Notes: a model not told the origin generated them from the sequence alone. A DNA stretch of 38,494 nucleotides from Streptomyces sp. ISL-43 (GCF_018614195.1 NZ_JAGGOT010000020.1:1-38494), one strand, 5' to 3'. Positions 1 to 10,473 are shown, counted from the first letter of the stretch. A program made the numbers and translations.

Positions 1-43
1 ACCGCGTTGCCGCCGGCTGCCATCACTGATCTTGCGTGGGTAT

Positions 44-61
44 CCCCTGCTTTAGCTGGGG
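44..61. repeat. Left-end subterminal hairpin of the IS
   Basis: Arms CCCCTGC and GCTGGGG flank a TTTA loop, with one T-T mismatch. It lies about 17 nt inside the proposed left end. Such imperfect hairpins are what the TnpA dimer recognises in this family. Confidence 0.6.
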
Positions 62-81
62 AGGGAAACGCATCCTAAGAC

Positions 82-117
82 CGGAGGCGCGGAGCGCCGG
101 AGTTCTCCGCGCCTCCG
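82..117 (-). terminator. Hairpin downstream of tnpA
   Basis: A perfect 12-bp inverted repeat (82-93 with 106-117) and a 12-nt loop lie 10 nt beyond the tnpA stop on its coding strand. It is a probable transcription terminator. It could also insulate the element from outside transcription. Confidence 0.5.
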
Positions 118-126
118 TCGTGACGG

Positions 127-555
127 TCAGATAGGGCGCTTCTGTCCTTCGATGTACTGGCGGATCACGGTCAGCGGCGCGCCACCGCAGGAGCCCGCGA
201 AGTAGGAGCGGGACCAGAAGACCGATCCCATGCCGATCCGGTTGATCCGGCCGGTGTACTCGGCGCGCAGGTACCTGGAGCTGACCCCCTTGAGGGAGTT
301 GATCAGCTTGGACAGGGCGACCTTCGGCGGGTAGTGCACCAGAAGGTGCACGTGATCGGCCTCGCCGTTGAACTCGCGCAACTCGGTCTCGAAGCTGGCG
401 CAGACCTCCCGCATGATCTCTTCGCAACGCTTGAGCATCGCGTCATCGAATACCCCGCGCCTGTACTTAGTTACGAACACCAAGTGTGCGTGCAGGTTGT
501 AGGCGACGTGACGGCCGGTGCGAATATCGGGGTTTGGTTCCCAGCGTGGTGACAT
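127..555 (-). CDS. tnpA: IS200/IS605 family transposase TnpA (Y1 HUH)
   Basis: This 142-residue protein is the usual length for a Y1 transposase, a single-strand-specific enzyme that excises and inserts the element. The HUH metal-binding motif appears as HVHLLV near residues 67-73. The catalytic tyrosine is in the C-terminal helix (IRQYIEGQ). The N-terminal strand LHAHLVFVTKYRRGVF is typical of the family. ATG at 555 is the natural start. The gene is divergent from tnpB with about 42 bp between them. No frameshift or missing catalytic residue is visible. Confidence 0.93.
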   Translation of the reverse strand: MSPRWEPNPDIRTGRHVAYNLHAHLVFVTKYRRGVFDDAMLKRCEEIMREVCASFETELREFNGEADHVHLLVHYPPKVALSKLINSLKGVSSRYLRAEYTGRINRIGMGSVFWSRSYFAGSCGGAPLTVIRQYIEGQKRPI

Positions 556-597
556 ACCCCAAGCGTAGTATGATCAACGCATCCAGACCGAAAGGGG

Positions 598-1821
598 GTG
601 GGTCGGGTGATCCGTGCGTACAAGTTCCTCATGCGGCCCACCGTGGGCCAGGCGATCGCGCTGGGCGAGATGCTGCGCGATCACTGCTCGCTCTACAACG
701 GGGCGTTGCAGGAACGCCGCGACGCCTACCGTCACGTGTCGAAGACGAGCATCAAGTACGGGCAGCAGTCCGGGCAGCTCAAGGACATCCGGGCGTTCGA
801 CCCGGACCGTCAAGGCCGTTGGTCGTTCTCCTCCCAGCAGGCCACCCTGCGCCGGCTCGACAAGGCGTTCGCCGCGTTCTTCCGCCGGGTCAAGTCCGGC
901 GACACCCCCGGCTACCCGCGCTTCCGTGGCATGAACTGGTTCGACACGGTGGACTTCCCCAAGGACGGCGACGGCTGCCGCTGGGACGCCACCCCGCACG
1001 ACCCCGTGACCCGCGTCCGCCTCCAGGGTGTCGGGCACGTCAAGGTCCACCAGCACCGGCCCGTGGTCGGCAGGGTCAAGACCGTGTCGGTCAAGCGTGA
1101 GGGCCGTAAGTGGTTCGTCGTCCTGACTGCCGAGCAGGATCAGCCCGAGCCGCTCCCTGCGACCGGCAGCGTGGTCGGCATCGACATGGGTATCGCGAAC
1201 TTCCTCGCCGACTCGAACGGGACTTTCGTCCCCAACCCGCGCCACGGCCCCGCCAACGCGAACCGGCTCGCCGCCGCACAGCAGGCCCTGAGCAAGTTCC
1301 CCCGCGTCCGCCGCGACAAGCGCACCGCGAACCACCGTCGTGCCGTCGAGAAGGTCGCCAAGCTGCACGGCAAAGTCCGTCGCCAGCGCCTCGACCACGC
1401 GCACAAGACCGCCCTCGGTCTGGTCCGTGAACACGACTTCATCGCGCACGAGAACCTGACGATCCGCAACATGGTCAAGACCGTCGCGCCGAAGCCCGAC
1501 CCCGAGCAGCCGGGCAGCTTCCTGCCCAACGGGGCCACCGCCAAGACCGGACTGAACCGCTCAATCTCCGATGCCGGATGGGGGGTGTTCCTCACGATCC
1601 TCACGAGCAAGGCTGAAAGCGCCGGCCGGGAAGTGATCGCCGTCGACCCCCGCAACACTTCCCGGCGATGCCCCGAATGCGGGCACACCGCCAAGGAGAA
1701 CCGGCCCACACAGGACAAGTTCCACTGCGTTGCCTGCGGCCACCTGGCGCACGCGGACACGGTGGGCGCTGTCAACGTTCTACGGGCCGGGCTGGTCCGT
1801 CGCGAGCCTCAACCGGCATAG
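598..1821 (+). CDS. tnpB: TnpB, RNA-guided nuclease of IS605-type element
   Basis: This 407-residue protein has the TnpB/Fanzor-type layout. A helical N-terminal half is followed by a RuvC-like domain with all three acidic residues: Asp in VVGIDMGIANF, Glu in IAHENLTIRNM and Asp in AHADTVGAVNVL. A four-cysteine zinc finger (CPECG then CVACG) sits between the last two. GTG at 598 follows a GGGGG stretch; GTG at 607 is a second option. In this family TnpB is an RNA-guided DNA endonuclease that cuts the empty donor site and favours retention of the element. The protein looks intact and full length. Confidence 0.92.
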   Translation: MGRVIRAYKFLMRPTVGQAIALGEMLRDHCSLYNGALQERRDAYRHVSKTSIKYGQQSGQLKDIRAFDPDRQGRWSFSSQQATLRRLDKAFAAFFRRVKSGDTPGYPRFRGMNWFDTVDFPKDGDGCRWDATPHDPVTRVRLQGVGHVKVHQHRPVVGRVKTVSVKREGRKWFVVLTAEQDQPEPLPATGSVVGIDMGIANFLADSNGTFVPNPRHGPANANRLAAAQQALSKFPRVRRDKRTANHRRAVEKVAKLHGKVRRQRLDHAHKTALGLVREHDFIAHENLTIRNMVKTVAPKPDPEQPGSFLPNGATAKTGLNRSISDAGWGVFLTILTSKAESAGREVIAVDPRNTSRRCPECGHTAKENRPTQDKFHCVACGHLAHADTVGAVNVLRAGLVRREPQPA

Positions 1822-1857
1822 CGAGAAGCCCCCTTCTTTAGGAGGGGGAGGAGTCAC
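1700..1857 (+). ncRNA. Candidate TnpB guide RNA scaffold (reRNA/omegaRNA)
   Basis: In this family the guide RNA scaffold is made from the 3' end of tnpB and the right end of the transposon, and the guide is the flanking DNA. Here the right end has a GC-rich hairpin (1829-1848, TTTA loop) followed by GGAGGAGTCAC. The guide would start at 1858, inside the S33 hydrolase gene. The 5' boundary is arbitrary because processing cannot be read from sequence. Confidence 0.4.
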
Positions 1858-3382
1858 GACCACTTACCGCCGCAAGGCCGCCTTCCTCGCCCTCTGCGCC
1901 GCCGCAGTCACCACCACCCTGACGGGCACCGCGGCGACCGCGGCGACGGCCTCTTCCGCGCCCTCGTCCGCTCCCGCCTCCCCGCCGGCCCTCGCATGGG
2001 CGGACTGCGCGCACACCGGCCACCTCCCCGGCCAGCAGTGCGCGAAGCTGGCCGTTCCCCTCGACTACGCCGATCCGGACGGCCCGCAGGTCTCCCTCGC
2101 GGTGTCCCGGCTGCCCAGCACCCGCCCGGCCGCCCGGCGCGGGGCGCTGATGGTGATCCCCGGCGGGCCGGGCGGCTCCGGCGTGCAGCGGCTGTCGCAG
2201 AAGGGGACCGCCCTGGCGGGGGAGATGGCGGGGGCCTACGACCTCGTCGCGCTCGACCCGCGCGGGGTCGGCGGGAGCGTGACCGCCCGGTGCCTCACCG
2301 ACGAGGCCGACCGGCACCTGGTGACCTTGCGCTCCTGGGCCGGGCCGGACGGCGGCATCGAGGAGAACACCGCCCGCTCCCGCCGGGTGGCCGAAGCCTG
2401 CGCCGCGAACGGCGGCCCGGAGCTGCGCAGTTTCACCACGGCCAACCAGGCGCGCGACATCGACCGCTTCCGCGAGGCGCTCGGCGAGCGGAAGCTGTCG
2501 GCGTGGGGCGTCTCCTACGGGGCCTACGTGGGGGCCGTGTACGCGCAGAAGTTCCCGCAGCGCACCGACCGCCTGGTGCTGGACAGCAGCGGGGACCCGG
2601 ACCCGACGCGGGTCGCGCGGGGCTGGCTCGCGAACATGGCGCGGGGCGCCGAGGACCGCTTCCCCGACTTCGCGGCCTGGGCGGCGGACCCGGCCAGGGA
2701 CGCCGAGGGCCTGCGCCTCGCCGAGCACCCGGACGACGTACGCCCGTTGTTCCTTGCCCTCGCGGCCCGGCTGGACCGCGATCCCAAGCCCTCGGACGTC
2801 CCCGGCGTCCCGCTGACCGGCAACGTGCTGCGCCAGGCCATGCAGAACTCCCTCTACGGCGACGCCTTCTTCCCCGCCTTCGCCCGCCTCGTCCGCTCCG
2901 CCCAGGACCCGGCCGCCGTACCGGCGCTGCCCAAGGAGCTCGCCGGGCCGCTGCCGGACACGGACGCGTCGCTGATGGTCGGCGTCATCTGCAACGACAC
3001 GGCATGGCCGAAGGACCCGGCCGGCTACGCGAGCGCGGTCGCGGCGGACCGTGCCGCACACCCCCTGACGGCCGGAATGCCGGCGAACATCACCCCGTGC
3101 GCCTTCTGGAAGGACGCCCCCGCCGAACGCCCGACCCGCATCACCGACGAGGGACCGAAGAACATCCTGATGATCCAGAACCTCCGCGACCCGGCGACCC
3201 CGTACTCCGGGGCCCTGAAGATGCGCGCCGCCCTCGGCTCCCGCGCCCGCCTCCTCACCGTCGGCCACGGCGGCCACGGCTCCTACCTCGGCAACGGCAA
3301 CCCCTGCGCCGACCGCACGGTCACCACGTACCTCACGACGGGCCACCGCCCCGCCCGCGACACCACTTGCGCGGACGGCTGA
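1730..3382 (+). CDS. Secreted S33-type alpha/beta hydrolase (tripeptidyl aminopeptidase-like), 5' end disrupted by IS
   Basis: From about 1858 the frame encodes an exported alpha/beta hydrolase of the SlpD/SlpE tripeptidyl-aminopeptidase type. It has a basic YRRK start and hydrophobic signal segment ending near TAATA, an oxyanion-loop motif VIPGGPGGSG, the nucleophile elbow GVSYG, a late Asp (LRDPATPYSG) and the catalytic His (VGHGGHGSY) in a TAP-like C-terminal domain. There is no ATG or GTG between the IS right end and the mature domain. The only in-frame start upstream is a TTG at 1730 inside tnpB, used here as a formal boundary. Joining bases 1-26 to 1858 restores an open frame (TTG at 7, then PPAAI, then TTTYRRK), so the native start probably lay left of the IS. 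Expression or export is probably impaired. Confidence 0.8.
   Translation: MPAATWRTRTRWALSTFYGPGWSVASLNRHSEKPPSLGGGGVTTTYRRKAAFLALCAAAVTTTLTGTAATAATASSAPSSAPASPPALAWADCAHTGHLPGQQCAKLAVPLDYADPDGPQVSLAVSRLPSTRPAARRGALMVIPGGPGGSGVQRLSQKGTALAGEMAGAYDLVALDPRGVGGSVTARCLTDEADRHLVTLRSWAGPDGGIEENTARSRRVAEACAANGGPELRSFTTANQARDIDRFREALGERKLSAWGVSYGAYVGAVYAQKFPQRTDRLVLDSSGDPDPTRVARGWLANMARGAEDRFPDFAAWAADPARDAEGLRLAEHPDDVRPLFLALAARLDRDPKPSDVPGVPLTGNVLRQAMQNSLYGDAFFPAFARLVRSAQDPAAVPALPKELAGPLPDTDASLMVGVICNDTAWPKDPAGYASAVAADRAAHPLTAGMPANITPCAFWKDAPAERPTRITDEGPKNILMIQNLRDPATPYSGALKMRAALGSRARLLTVGHGGHGSYLGNGNPCADRTVTTYLTTGHRPARDTTCADG
1829..1848. repeat. Right-end subterminal hairpin of the IS
   Basis: Arms CCCCCTTC and GGAGGGGG close a TTTA loop with one G-T wobble. 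It ends 9 nt before the proposed right end at 1857. It could also reduce read-through from tnpB. Confidence 0.6.
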
Positions 3383-3386
3383 GCGG

Positions 3387-3605
3387 TCACTGGATGAGGG
3401 CGTGCAGGGCCGACACGGAGGCCCCGGCGGCGGCCAGTCCGGCCAGGACGGCCGCCGCCGGCCCGGCGTCGGCGAGGACGGTGAGCCCGCCGGTGGTCGC
3501 GCCGACGGCGGCGGAGGAGAGCAGGATGAGCGCGGTGCGCACGGTCATGAACGGACCGATCGGAGGGGGGACCTGAGGTTGCCGTGATTCCTGGGAGTGC
3601 GTCAT
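3387..3605 (-). CDS. Small hypothetical membrane protein
   Basis: This is a 72-residue protein with a polar N-terminus (THSQESRQPQ) and two short hydrophobic segments, LILLSSAAVGATTGGLTV and AAAVLAGLAAAGASVSALHA. It is probably a two-helix inner membrane protein. It is convergent with the hydrolase gene, with only 4 bp between the stops. ATG at 3614 is an alternative start three codons upstream. No family is recognised. Confidence 0.5.
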   Translation of the reverse strand: MTHSQESRQPQVPPPIGPFMTVRTALILLSSAAVGATTGGLTVLADAGPAAAVLAGLAAAGASVSALHALIQ

Positions 3606-3752
3606 GGGTCCCATGGCAGCAGAGGTACAGGCCGCTGACCTGCATCGCACGAACGAAGTCGTAACCGCGGTGAATTCGGGCGAAGTTCGGTTCGGTGCAT
3701 CCTCGACTCGCTTAGCCTGGGCGCCGAACGCGGCGAATTGCGGAGGGTCAGC

Positions 3753-5081
3753 GTGTCGAACGCAACCGAATTCCAGGCGGGCCTCGACCAGTTCGCGGAG
3801 CAGTTGCGGCGACTGCGGGAAGAGCGGGGAGGTCCGGTCCTGAAGAAGATCGTGTCGCGCGCCGACGGCCTTCGGGGCACCAGCCCGCTGTCGACGGCGG
3901 CCCTCAGCGAGGCGTTCAGCGGCAAGCGGCTGCAGCGGATGGACAGCCTGATGTCCCTGGTACACACCCTGCTGTCGTACGACGAGGACGGCAGGCAGTG
4001 CGCCGTCGACCGCAGGGCCCCCGAGATGGAGGCGTGGCGCACGCGGTGGCGCGCCCTCGACCAGCTGCGGACGCAGGGCAGGCGGACCGGCGTCTGCGCA
4101 CCGGCGGAGCCGATCGCAGGAGCCGTGAGCCCGATGGCGGTCCGGGCCCTCGCGGACGTCCTGGTCCGAGGCCGTGTCGTTTCCCTGACGCCCTTCACGG
4201 CCCCCGCCGAGTCGTACGACACGCTGGCCTTCTCGCCGGACGGGCGCTACCTCGCCCTCGGCGGCAGCGACGGCTCGGTGTACCTGCGGGATCCCGCCAC
4301 GGGGGAGGACGCGGCCGATCCCCTGGTCGGACACCAGGACATCGTCCGGGATCTGGCGTTCTCCGGCGACGGGCGGCGGCTCGCGTCGGTGGCGGAGGAC
4401 GGAACGGTCTGGCTCTGGGACCTGAGCTACCGCAATCCCGTCGGGGGACGCCTGCCCGATGGCAAGGGGGTCCGTGACGCGGTGGCGGTCTCCCCCGACG
4501 GCAGGACCGTGGCCGCGGGGGGACCCAGGGGGCTCGTGCACCTGTGGGACACCGCCACCCGGGAGCTGATCACGACGCTGAACGCCGGGTTCTGGTCGGA
4601 AGCGCTGGGGTTCTCGCCCGATGGCGCCCTGCTCGCGGCGGGCGGCTCCAGGGGAGCGCTCCGGCTGTGGTCCTCGGCCACGTGGGCGCCGGCAGGGGAC
4701 ACGGTCCTCGACGGATGTTACGGCGCGGCCTTCTCGCCCGATGGCTCGCTGATCGCCGTAGCCGGCCCCCGTGGGTCGGTGGGATTGTGGGACCCGCTCG
4801 CGTTGGCATCCGGACCCGTCCGCGAGGTTTCGTCCACGTCCACGGACGCGGTGAGCGCCGTCGCGTTCTCGCCCGACGGGCGGCTCCTGGCCGGGGCGGG
4901 CCTGGACGGGACCGTCCGCTTGTGGCACGCGGCAGACGGCCTGCCGCTCACCGACCCCTTGGAGACCCCGTACTCCGAGGTCTATTGCGTCGCGTTCTCC
5001 CCGGACGGCGGGCTGCTGGCCGCGGTCGGCGACACCGACGTCGTCCAGGTGTGGATCCCGCCCCACGGCGACACCGGCTGA
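3753..5081 (+). CDS. WD40 repeat protein with N-terminal helical domain
   Basis: This 442-residue protein has a helical N-terminal region (about 1-140) like the putative helix-turn-helix segment in front of many actinobacterial WD40 proteins. It is followed by seven WD40 blades, each with an SPDG turn and a GxVxLWD-like strand, enough for one closed beta-propeller. Such proteins are scaffolds, and no catalytic site is visible. GTG at 3753 is preferred because GGAGG lies at 3742-3746, 6 nt upstream; TTG at 3738 is less likely. It is divergent from the small membrane protein gene. The partner and role are unknown. Confidence 0.8.
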   Translation: MSNATEFQAGLDQFAEQLRRLREERGGPVLKKIVSRADGLRGTSPLSTAALSEAFSGKRLQRMDSLMSLVHTLLSYDEDGRQCAVDRRAPEMEAWRTRWRALDQLRTQGRRTGVCAPAEPIAGAVSPMAVRALADVLVRGRVVSLTPFTAPAESYDTLAFSPDGRYLALGGSDGSVYLRDPATGEDAADPLVGHQDIVRDLAFSGDGRRLASVAEDGTVWLWDLSYRNPVGGRLPDGKGVRDAVAVSPDGRTVAAGGPRGLVHLWDTATRELITTLNAGFWSEALGFSPDGALLAAGGSRGALRLWSSATWAPAGDTVLDGCYGAAFSPDGSLIAVAGPRGSVGLWDPLALASGPVREVSSTSTDAVSAVAFSPDGRLLAGAGLDGTVRLWHAADGLPLTDPLETPYSEVYCVAFSPDGGLLAAVGDTDVVQVWIPPHGDTG

Positions 5082-5223
5082 CGCCCGGCCCGGCAGGCGG
5101 GCGGGCTGCGACGCCGAGGCCGAAGGGCTCGTGGAACGAGCACCCCGCCATGGTGGCCTACGTGGTGACGGTCCTGTCCGCGCCGGTCCCCGCAGGCCCG
5201 GGACGGGCCACCGGCTCCGTGCG

Positions 5224-5655
5224 ATGCTGGTGGGTATGACGCTGGAGGATCTGGTCCGCCTGCGCCGGGCCCGGGACGCGATGGACCGCGACTACGCGCA
5301 GCCACTGGACGTCCCCGCTCTGGCGCGGGCCGCGCTCATGTCGCGCGGACACTTCTCCCGCAGCTTCAAGACCGCCTACGGGGAGACCCCGTACAACTAC
5401 CTGATGACCCGCCGCGTCGAGCGGGCGAAGGCGCTGCTGCGGCGGGGCGACATGAGCGTGACCGAGGTCTGCTTCGCCGTCGGCTGTACCTCGCTGGGAT
5501 GGTTCAGCTCGCGCTTCAGCGAGCTGGTCGGCGAGAGCCCCAGCGCCTACCGGGCCCGCCGCCACGAGGCCGGCGCCCCCATTCCGGCGTGCGTCGCCAA
5601 GATCCGTACGAGACCGGTCAGGATCGGAGAAGCGAAATCGGCCGCCGCCTCGTAG
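5224..5655 (+). CDS. AraC-family transcriptional regulator (HTH domain only)
   Basis: This 143-residue protein is almost entirely an AraC-type double helix-turn-helix domain: DVPALARAALMSRGHFSRSF, then MSVTEVCFAVGC with FSSRFSELVGESPSAYR. There is no separate ligand-binding domain, so control probably depends on amount or partner proteins. ATG at 5236 is a second start option, and neither has a clear ribosome binding site. A VOC gene follows after 10 bp and a UvrA-like gene after that, suggesting one operon. Confidence 0.85.
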   Translation: MLVGMTLEDLVRLRRARDAMDRDYAQPLDVPALARAALMSRGHFSRSFKTAYGETPYNYLMTRRVERAKALLRRGDMSVTEVCFAVGCTSLGWFSSRFSELVGESPSAYRARRHEAGAPIPACVAKIRTRPVRIGEAKSAAAS

Positions 5656-5665
5656 CGTCGAAGCC

Positions 5666-6082
5666 ATGAACATCAACCTTTCCCAGTGCTTCATCGCAGT
5701 CGACGACCACGACAAGGCGATCGCCTTCTACCGCGATGTCCTGGGCCTGGAGGTCCGCAACGACGTCGGATTCGAGGGGATGCGCTGGGTGACCGTCGGC
5801 TCACCCGCGCAGCCGGACGTGGAGATCGTCCTCGAACCGCCGCTCGCCGACCCCCTCGCCTCCCCGGCCGACCGCCAGGCGATGGCCGAGCTGCTGGCCA
5901 AGGGCATGCTGCGCGGCGTGATCTTCTCCACCGACGACGTCGACGCCACCTTCGAGCGCATCCAGGCGGCCGGCGGCGAAGTCCTGCAGGAACCGGTCGA
6001 CCAGCCGTACGGCGTCCGCGACTGCGCCTTCCGAGACCCGGCCGGCAACATGCTCCGCTTCAACCAGCCCCGCAAAAAGTAG
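5666..6082 (+). CDS. VOC (glyoxalase/bleomycin-resistance fold) protein
   Basis: This 138-residue single-domain VOC protein has the typical start with IAVDDHDKAIAFYRDVLGLEV and ends with the strand RDCAFRDPAGNMLRF. VOC proteins either bind a metal for small-molecule chemistry or sequester antibiotics. The substrate here cannot be read from sequence. The position between an AraC regulator and a class II UvrA points to tolerance of a DNA-acting or reactive compound. The start is 10 bp after the AraC stop. Confidence 0.85.
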   Translation: MNINLSQCFIAVDDHDKAIAFYRDVLGLEVRNDVGFEGMRWVTVGSPAQPDVEIVLEPPLADPLASPADRQAMAELLAKGMLRGVIFSTDDVDATFERIQAAGGEVLQEPVDQPYGVRDCAFRDPAGNMLRFNQPRKK

Positions 6083-6114
6083 GTACCCGCCGCGGCAGGT
6101 ATCCGGCAGACTCC

Positions 6115-6141
6115 GGCGGGGCCCAACACGAGGGCCCCGCC
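6115..6141 (+). terminator. Perfect hairpin between VOC and uvrA-like genes
   Basis: GGCGGGGCCC at 6115-6124 pairs perfectly with GGGCCCCGCC at 6132-6141 around a 7-nt loop. No T-run follows. It may be a partial terminator or an mRNA-stabilising stem that sets the expression of the downstream gene. Confidence 0.5.
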
Positions 6142-6163
6142 CGACAGATGGAGGCACCACACG

Positions 6164-8569
<2,406 letters not shown>

Positions 8570-8598
8570 CCGGCCCCGTAGCGAGCGGGCGAACGACG

Positions 8599-8636
8599 CG
8601 GCGGGCCGCGGTGGTCGACACCACCGCGGCCCGCCG
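8599..8636. terminator. Bidirectional terminator hairpin
   Basis: A 17-bp perfect stem (8599-8615 with 8620-8636) around a 4-nt loop lies between the convergent uvrA-like gene and the gene on the minus strand. A GTCTTT tract follows on the plus strand. Confidence 0.8.
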
Positions 8637-8641
8637 GTCTT

Positions 8642-9052
8642 TCAGCGCCAGGTGTTGGTGTCCGTGATCTCACCGGACTCCAGGTCGATGCGGCCCTGGA
8701 AATCGCCCCCGGTGCGCGTGGCCATGAGGATGAGCGGCCGCCCGTCCTGCGGGTGGACGGAGGAGAAGCCGTGCACGTCGTCCGGGTTCCCCACCAGGTC
8801 GCGCGGCGGGCGCAGCCGCAAGCGCTCCGAGCCGTCGGCCCGGAAGACCACCGCGTTGTCCGAGGGCGTGAAGGGCGCGCAGTCCAGCGCTTCCACCACC
8901 AGCACCAGCGTCTCGCCGCCCTCCCGCCACGCCATGACGGCTTCCGGCGGGACCCCGCACAGCTTCTCGACGTCCCCGTCGGGTCCGGTCCATCGGATCG
9001 CGGTGCCGCCCTTGGCCCAGTCGACCACGACGTCGGGCTGGTGCGTTGTCAT
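8642..9052 (-). CDS. Hypothetical protein
   Basis: This is a 136-residue soluble protein without a signal peptide or membrane segment. It is rich in beta-strand patterns (GDVEKLCGVPPEAVMAW, LMATRTGGDFQGRIDLESG). No catalytic motif or family is recognised. ATG at 9052 is chosen; in-frame extensions upstream look non-coding. It is divergent from the small secreted protein at 9246. Confidence 0.6.
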   Translation of the reverse strand: MTTHQPDVVVDWAKGGTAIRWTGPDGDVEKLCGVPPEAVMAWREGGETLVLVVEALDCAPFTPSDNAVVFRADGSERLRLRPPRDLVGNPDDVHGFSSVHPQDGRPLILMATRTGGDFQGRIDLESGEITDTNTWR

Positions 9053-9245
9053 GTGGGACCCCCGTTGGTTCGAAATCCGGTCGGTACGCCAGGCCATTGT
9101 CCATGACATCAAACTCTCGGGAGTGGTTGGTGTCACCTCTTCTCCCTTCCGCCGCCACCGGATGCCCGGAAAACTCTTCCTCAGAACAAGGCGGGCAGCG
9201 AAACCCCGTCCACGGTGAAGGCAAGAGAATGGAGAAAGAGGAGAA

Positions 9246-9617
9246 ATGCGCCTGTCCAAGAAGTTTCTCGTCCTGCCCCTGGCGGCGGCGTCCCTGATCA
9301 TCGGATCCGGGGCCGCGCACGCCACGTCGACGACGATCTCCGTACCGTTCAAGAACGGCACGACCACGTGGTTCACGACGGAACGCACCATCAGCGTCGC
9401 CGGATCGAACGTCGACGTGAAGGTCTCCTACGGCGGAGCCATGAAGCTGGCCTGGTACAAGTGCTCCGACCGGAACGTACGGGGCACGTTCACCACTGCC
9501 GAGGAATACCGCAAGCACCTCGGGACCAATTTCAAGTCCGGCGCCAAATTCTGCCTGGCCGTACAAAGCGCTGGGGGCGAGGGCACCATAAACGGGACCC
9601 TCTGGTGGAACGAATAG
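9246..9617 (+). CDS. Small secreted protein, unknown function
   Basis: This 123-residue protein has a clear Sec signal peptide: basic MRLSKK, a hydrophobic core and probable cleavage after AHA near residue 26. The mature part is about 97 residues, beta-rich, with two cysteines (YKCSDRN, KFCLAV) that could form a disulfide after export. Purine-rich AGAAAGAGGAG precedes ATG at 9246. No family is recognised. Confidence 0.75.
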   Translation: MRLSKKFLVLPLAAASLIIGSGAAHATSTTISVPFKNGTTTWFTTERTISVAGSNVDVKVSYGGAMKLAWYKCSDRNVRGTFTTAEEYRKHLGTNFKSGAKFCLAVQSAGGEGTINGTLWWNE

Positions 9618-9703
9618 CCGTTTCCCGCCTTTCGCCCGCTTACCGCCGGCCGTCGGCGGGTGGCCCGGGCCGTCGAGCCCCTTCCGGCTCGGCCCGCGCC
9701 ACC

Positions 9704-9742
9704 CGCCTGCCCCGACCGCCTGCCCCGACCGCCCGCCCCGAC
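9704..9742 (+). repeat. Three tandem copies of a 13-bp unit
   Basis: Units at 9704-9716, 9717-9729 and 9730-9742 read CGCCTGCCCCGAC, the third with T changed to C. They lie just upstream of the lipoprotein gene. No function is evident. Confidence 0.6.
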
Positions 9743-9771
9743 TGCCCGTACCCGCCGAGAGAGGCCCGACC

Positions 9772-10311
9772 GTGAAGTCCGCCGTGAAGTCCCTTGCCGC
9801 CGCCGGCACGCTCGTCGCCGCCCTGTTCGCCCTGGCGAGCTGCTCGGGCGGGTCGTCCCCGTCCCCGTCCCAACAGTCCGGCCCGGCCGTCCGGTTCCTG
9901 GACCGGGAGGGCTTCGACACCGCGCTGCGCCAGACCTACCGCACCTACAGCTGGCCCGCCGACTACCACCCCGACCTGGACCGGCTCTCCGGGAACAGCG
10001 CTCCCGGCGCCGCCGAGGCGGCCCCCGCGGGCAGCGAGAGGGTCATCCTCGAGATAGCCAACTCCTGTGCCTGGTACCGGTCCTGGGACGATGCGTACGA
10101 GCGCGGGGACCAGGCGTCCGCCGGCGCCGCGCTCAAGGTCCTCGAAGAGGTCCTCCCCACCTACGGACCGCAGGATCCGGACGGCCGACGCTTCGCCGAG
10201 GAGGCCGCCTCCAGGGCCCGCTCCGGCGATGCCTCCATGGCCCGCCAGTTCACCGAGGCCAATTGCGACGGCTCGATCACCTGGGCCGGGCAGAGCGCCG
10301 CCGAGAGCTGA
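9772..10311 (+). CDS. Putative lipoprotein
   Basis: This 179-residue protein has a lipoprotein signal peptide: MKSAVKSLAAAG, a hydrophobic core, and lipobox LASC with Cys near residue 24. A Gly/Ser/Pro-rich linker (SGGSSPSPSQQ) leads to an acidic helical domain. It should be anchored to the outer face of the membrane. GTG at 9772 follows GAGAGG. It starts a rightward run of envelope genes. The function is unknown. Confidence 0.75.
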   Translation: MKSAVKSLAAAGTLVAALFALASCSGGSSPSPSQQSGPAVRFLDREGFDTALRQTYRTYSWPADYHPDLDRLSGNSAPGAAEAAPAGSERVILEIANSCAWYRSWDDAYERGDQASAGAALKVLEEVLPTYGPQDPDGRRFAEEAASRARSGDASMARQFTEANCDGSITWAGQSAAES

Positions 10312-10473
10312 GTACGGACCACGGGGCGCGGTCCCAAGGCGGACATGGGCGGGAACGCGCCGCCCGTTTTCCGGATCCGGCTGCTTTTCGTCTCTGTCCG
10401 GAGCCGTGGTGTGCCGCACCATGGCGGCACCCCGGAGGGCCGGGTGTGCGCAAGGCCAAGGCTTGGGGGAGCC

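Larger units (their letters stand above)
27..1857. mobile_element. IS200/IS605-family insertion sequence (tnpA and tnpB, divergent)
   Basis: The element carries a Y1 (HUH) transposase gene on the minus strand and a tnpB gene on the plus strand. Subterminal imperfect hairpins with the same TTTA loop mark both ends: 44-61 on the left and 1829-1848 on the right. TCAC occurs at 23-26 just outside the left hairpin and again at 1854-1857 after the right hairpin. This matches the family rule of insertion 3' of a short target that resembles the right cleavage site, without a target duplication. Both genes and both hairpins look complete, so the element may be active. The exact ends are inferred. Confidence 0.75.

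Noticed and set aside
1838..3346. A 502-codon minus-strand frame opposite the S33 hydrolase
   Set aside because: It is a GC-driven shadow frame: low-complexity Arg/Gly/Val composition and no motifs, while the plus frame carries the catalytic motifs.
5082..5223. Terminator or promoter between the WD40 and AraC genes
   Set aside because: Only short, imperfect GC repeats are seen and no clear -35/-10 pair.
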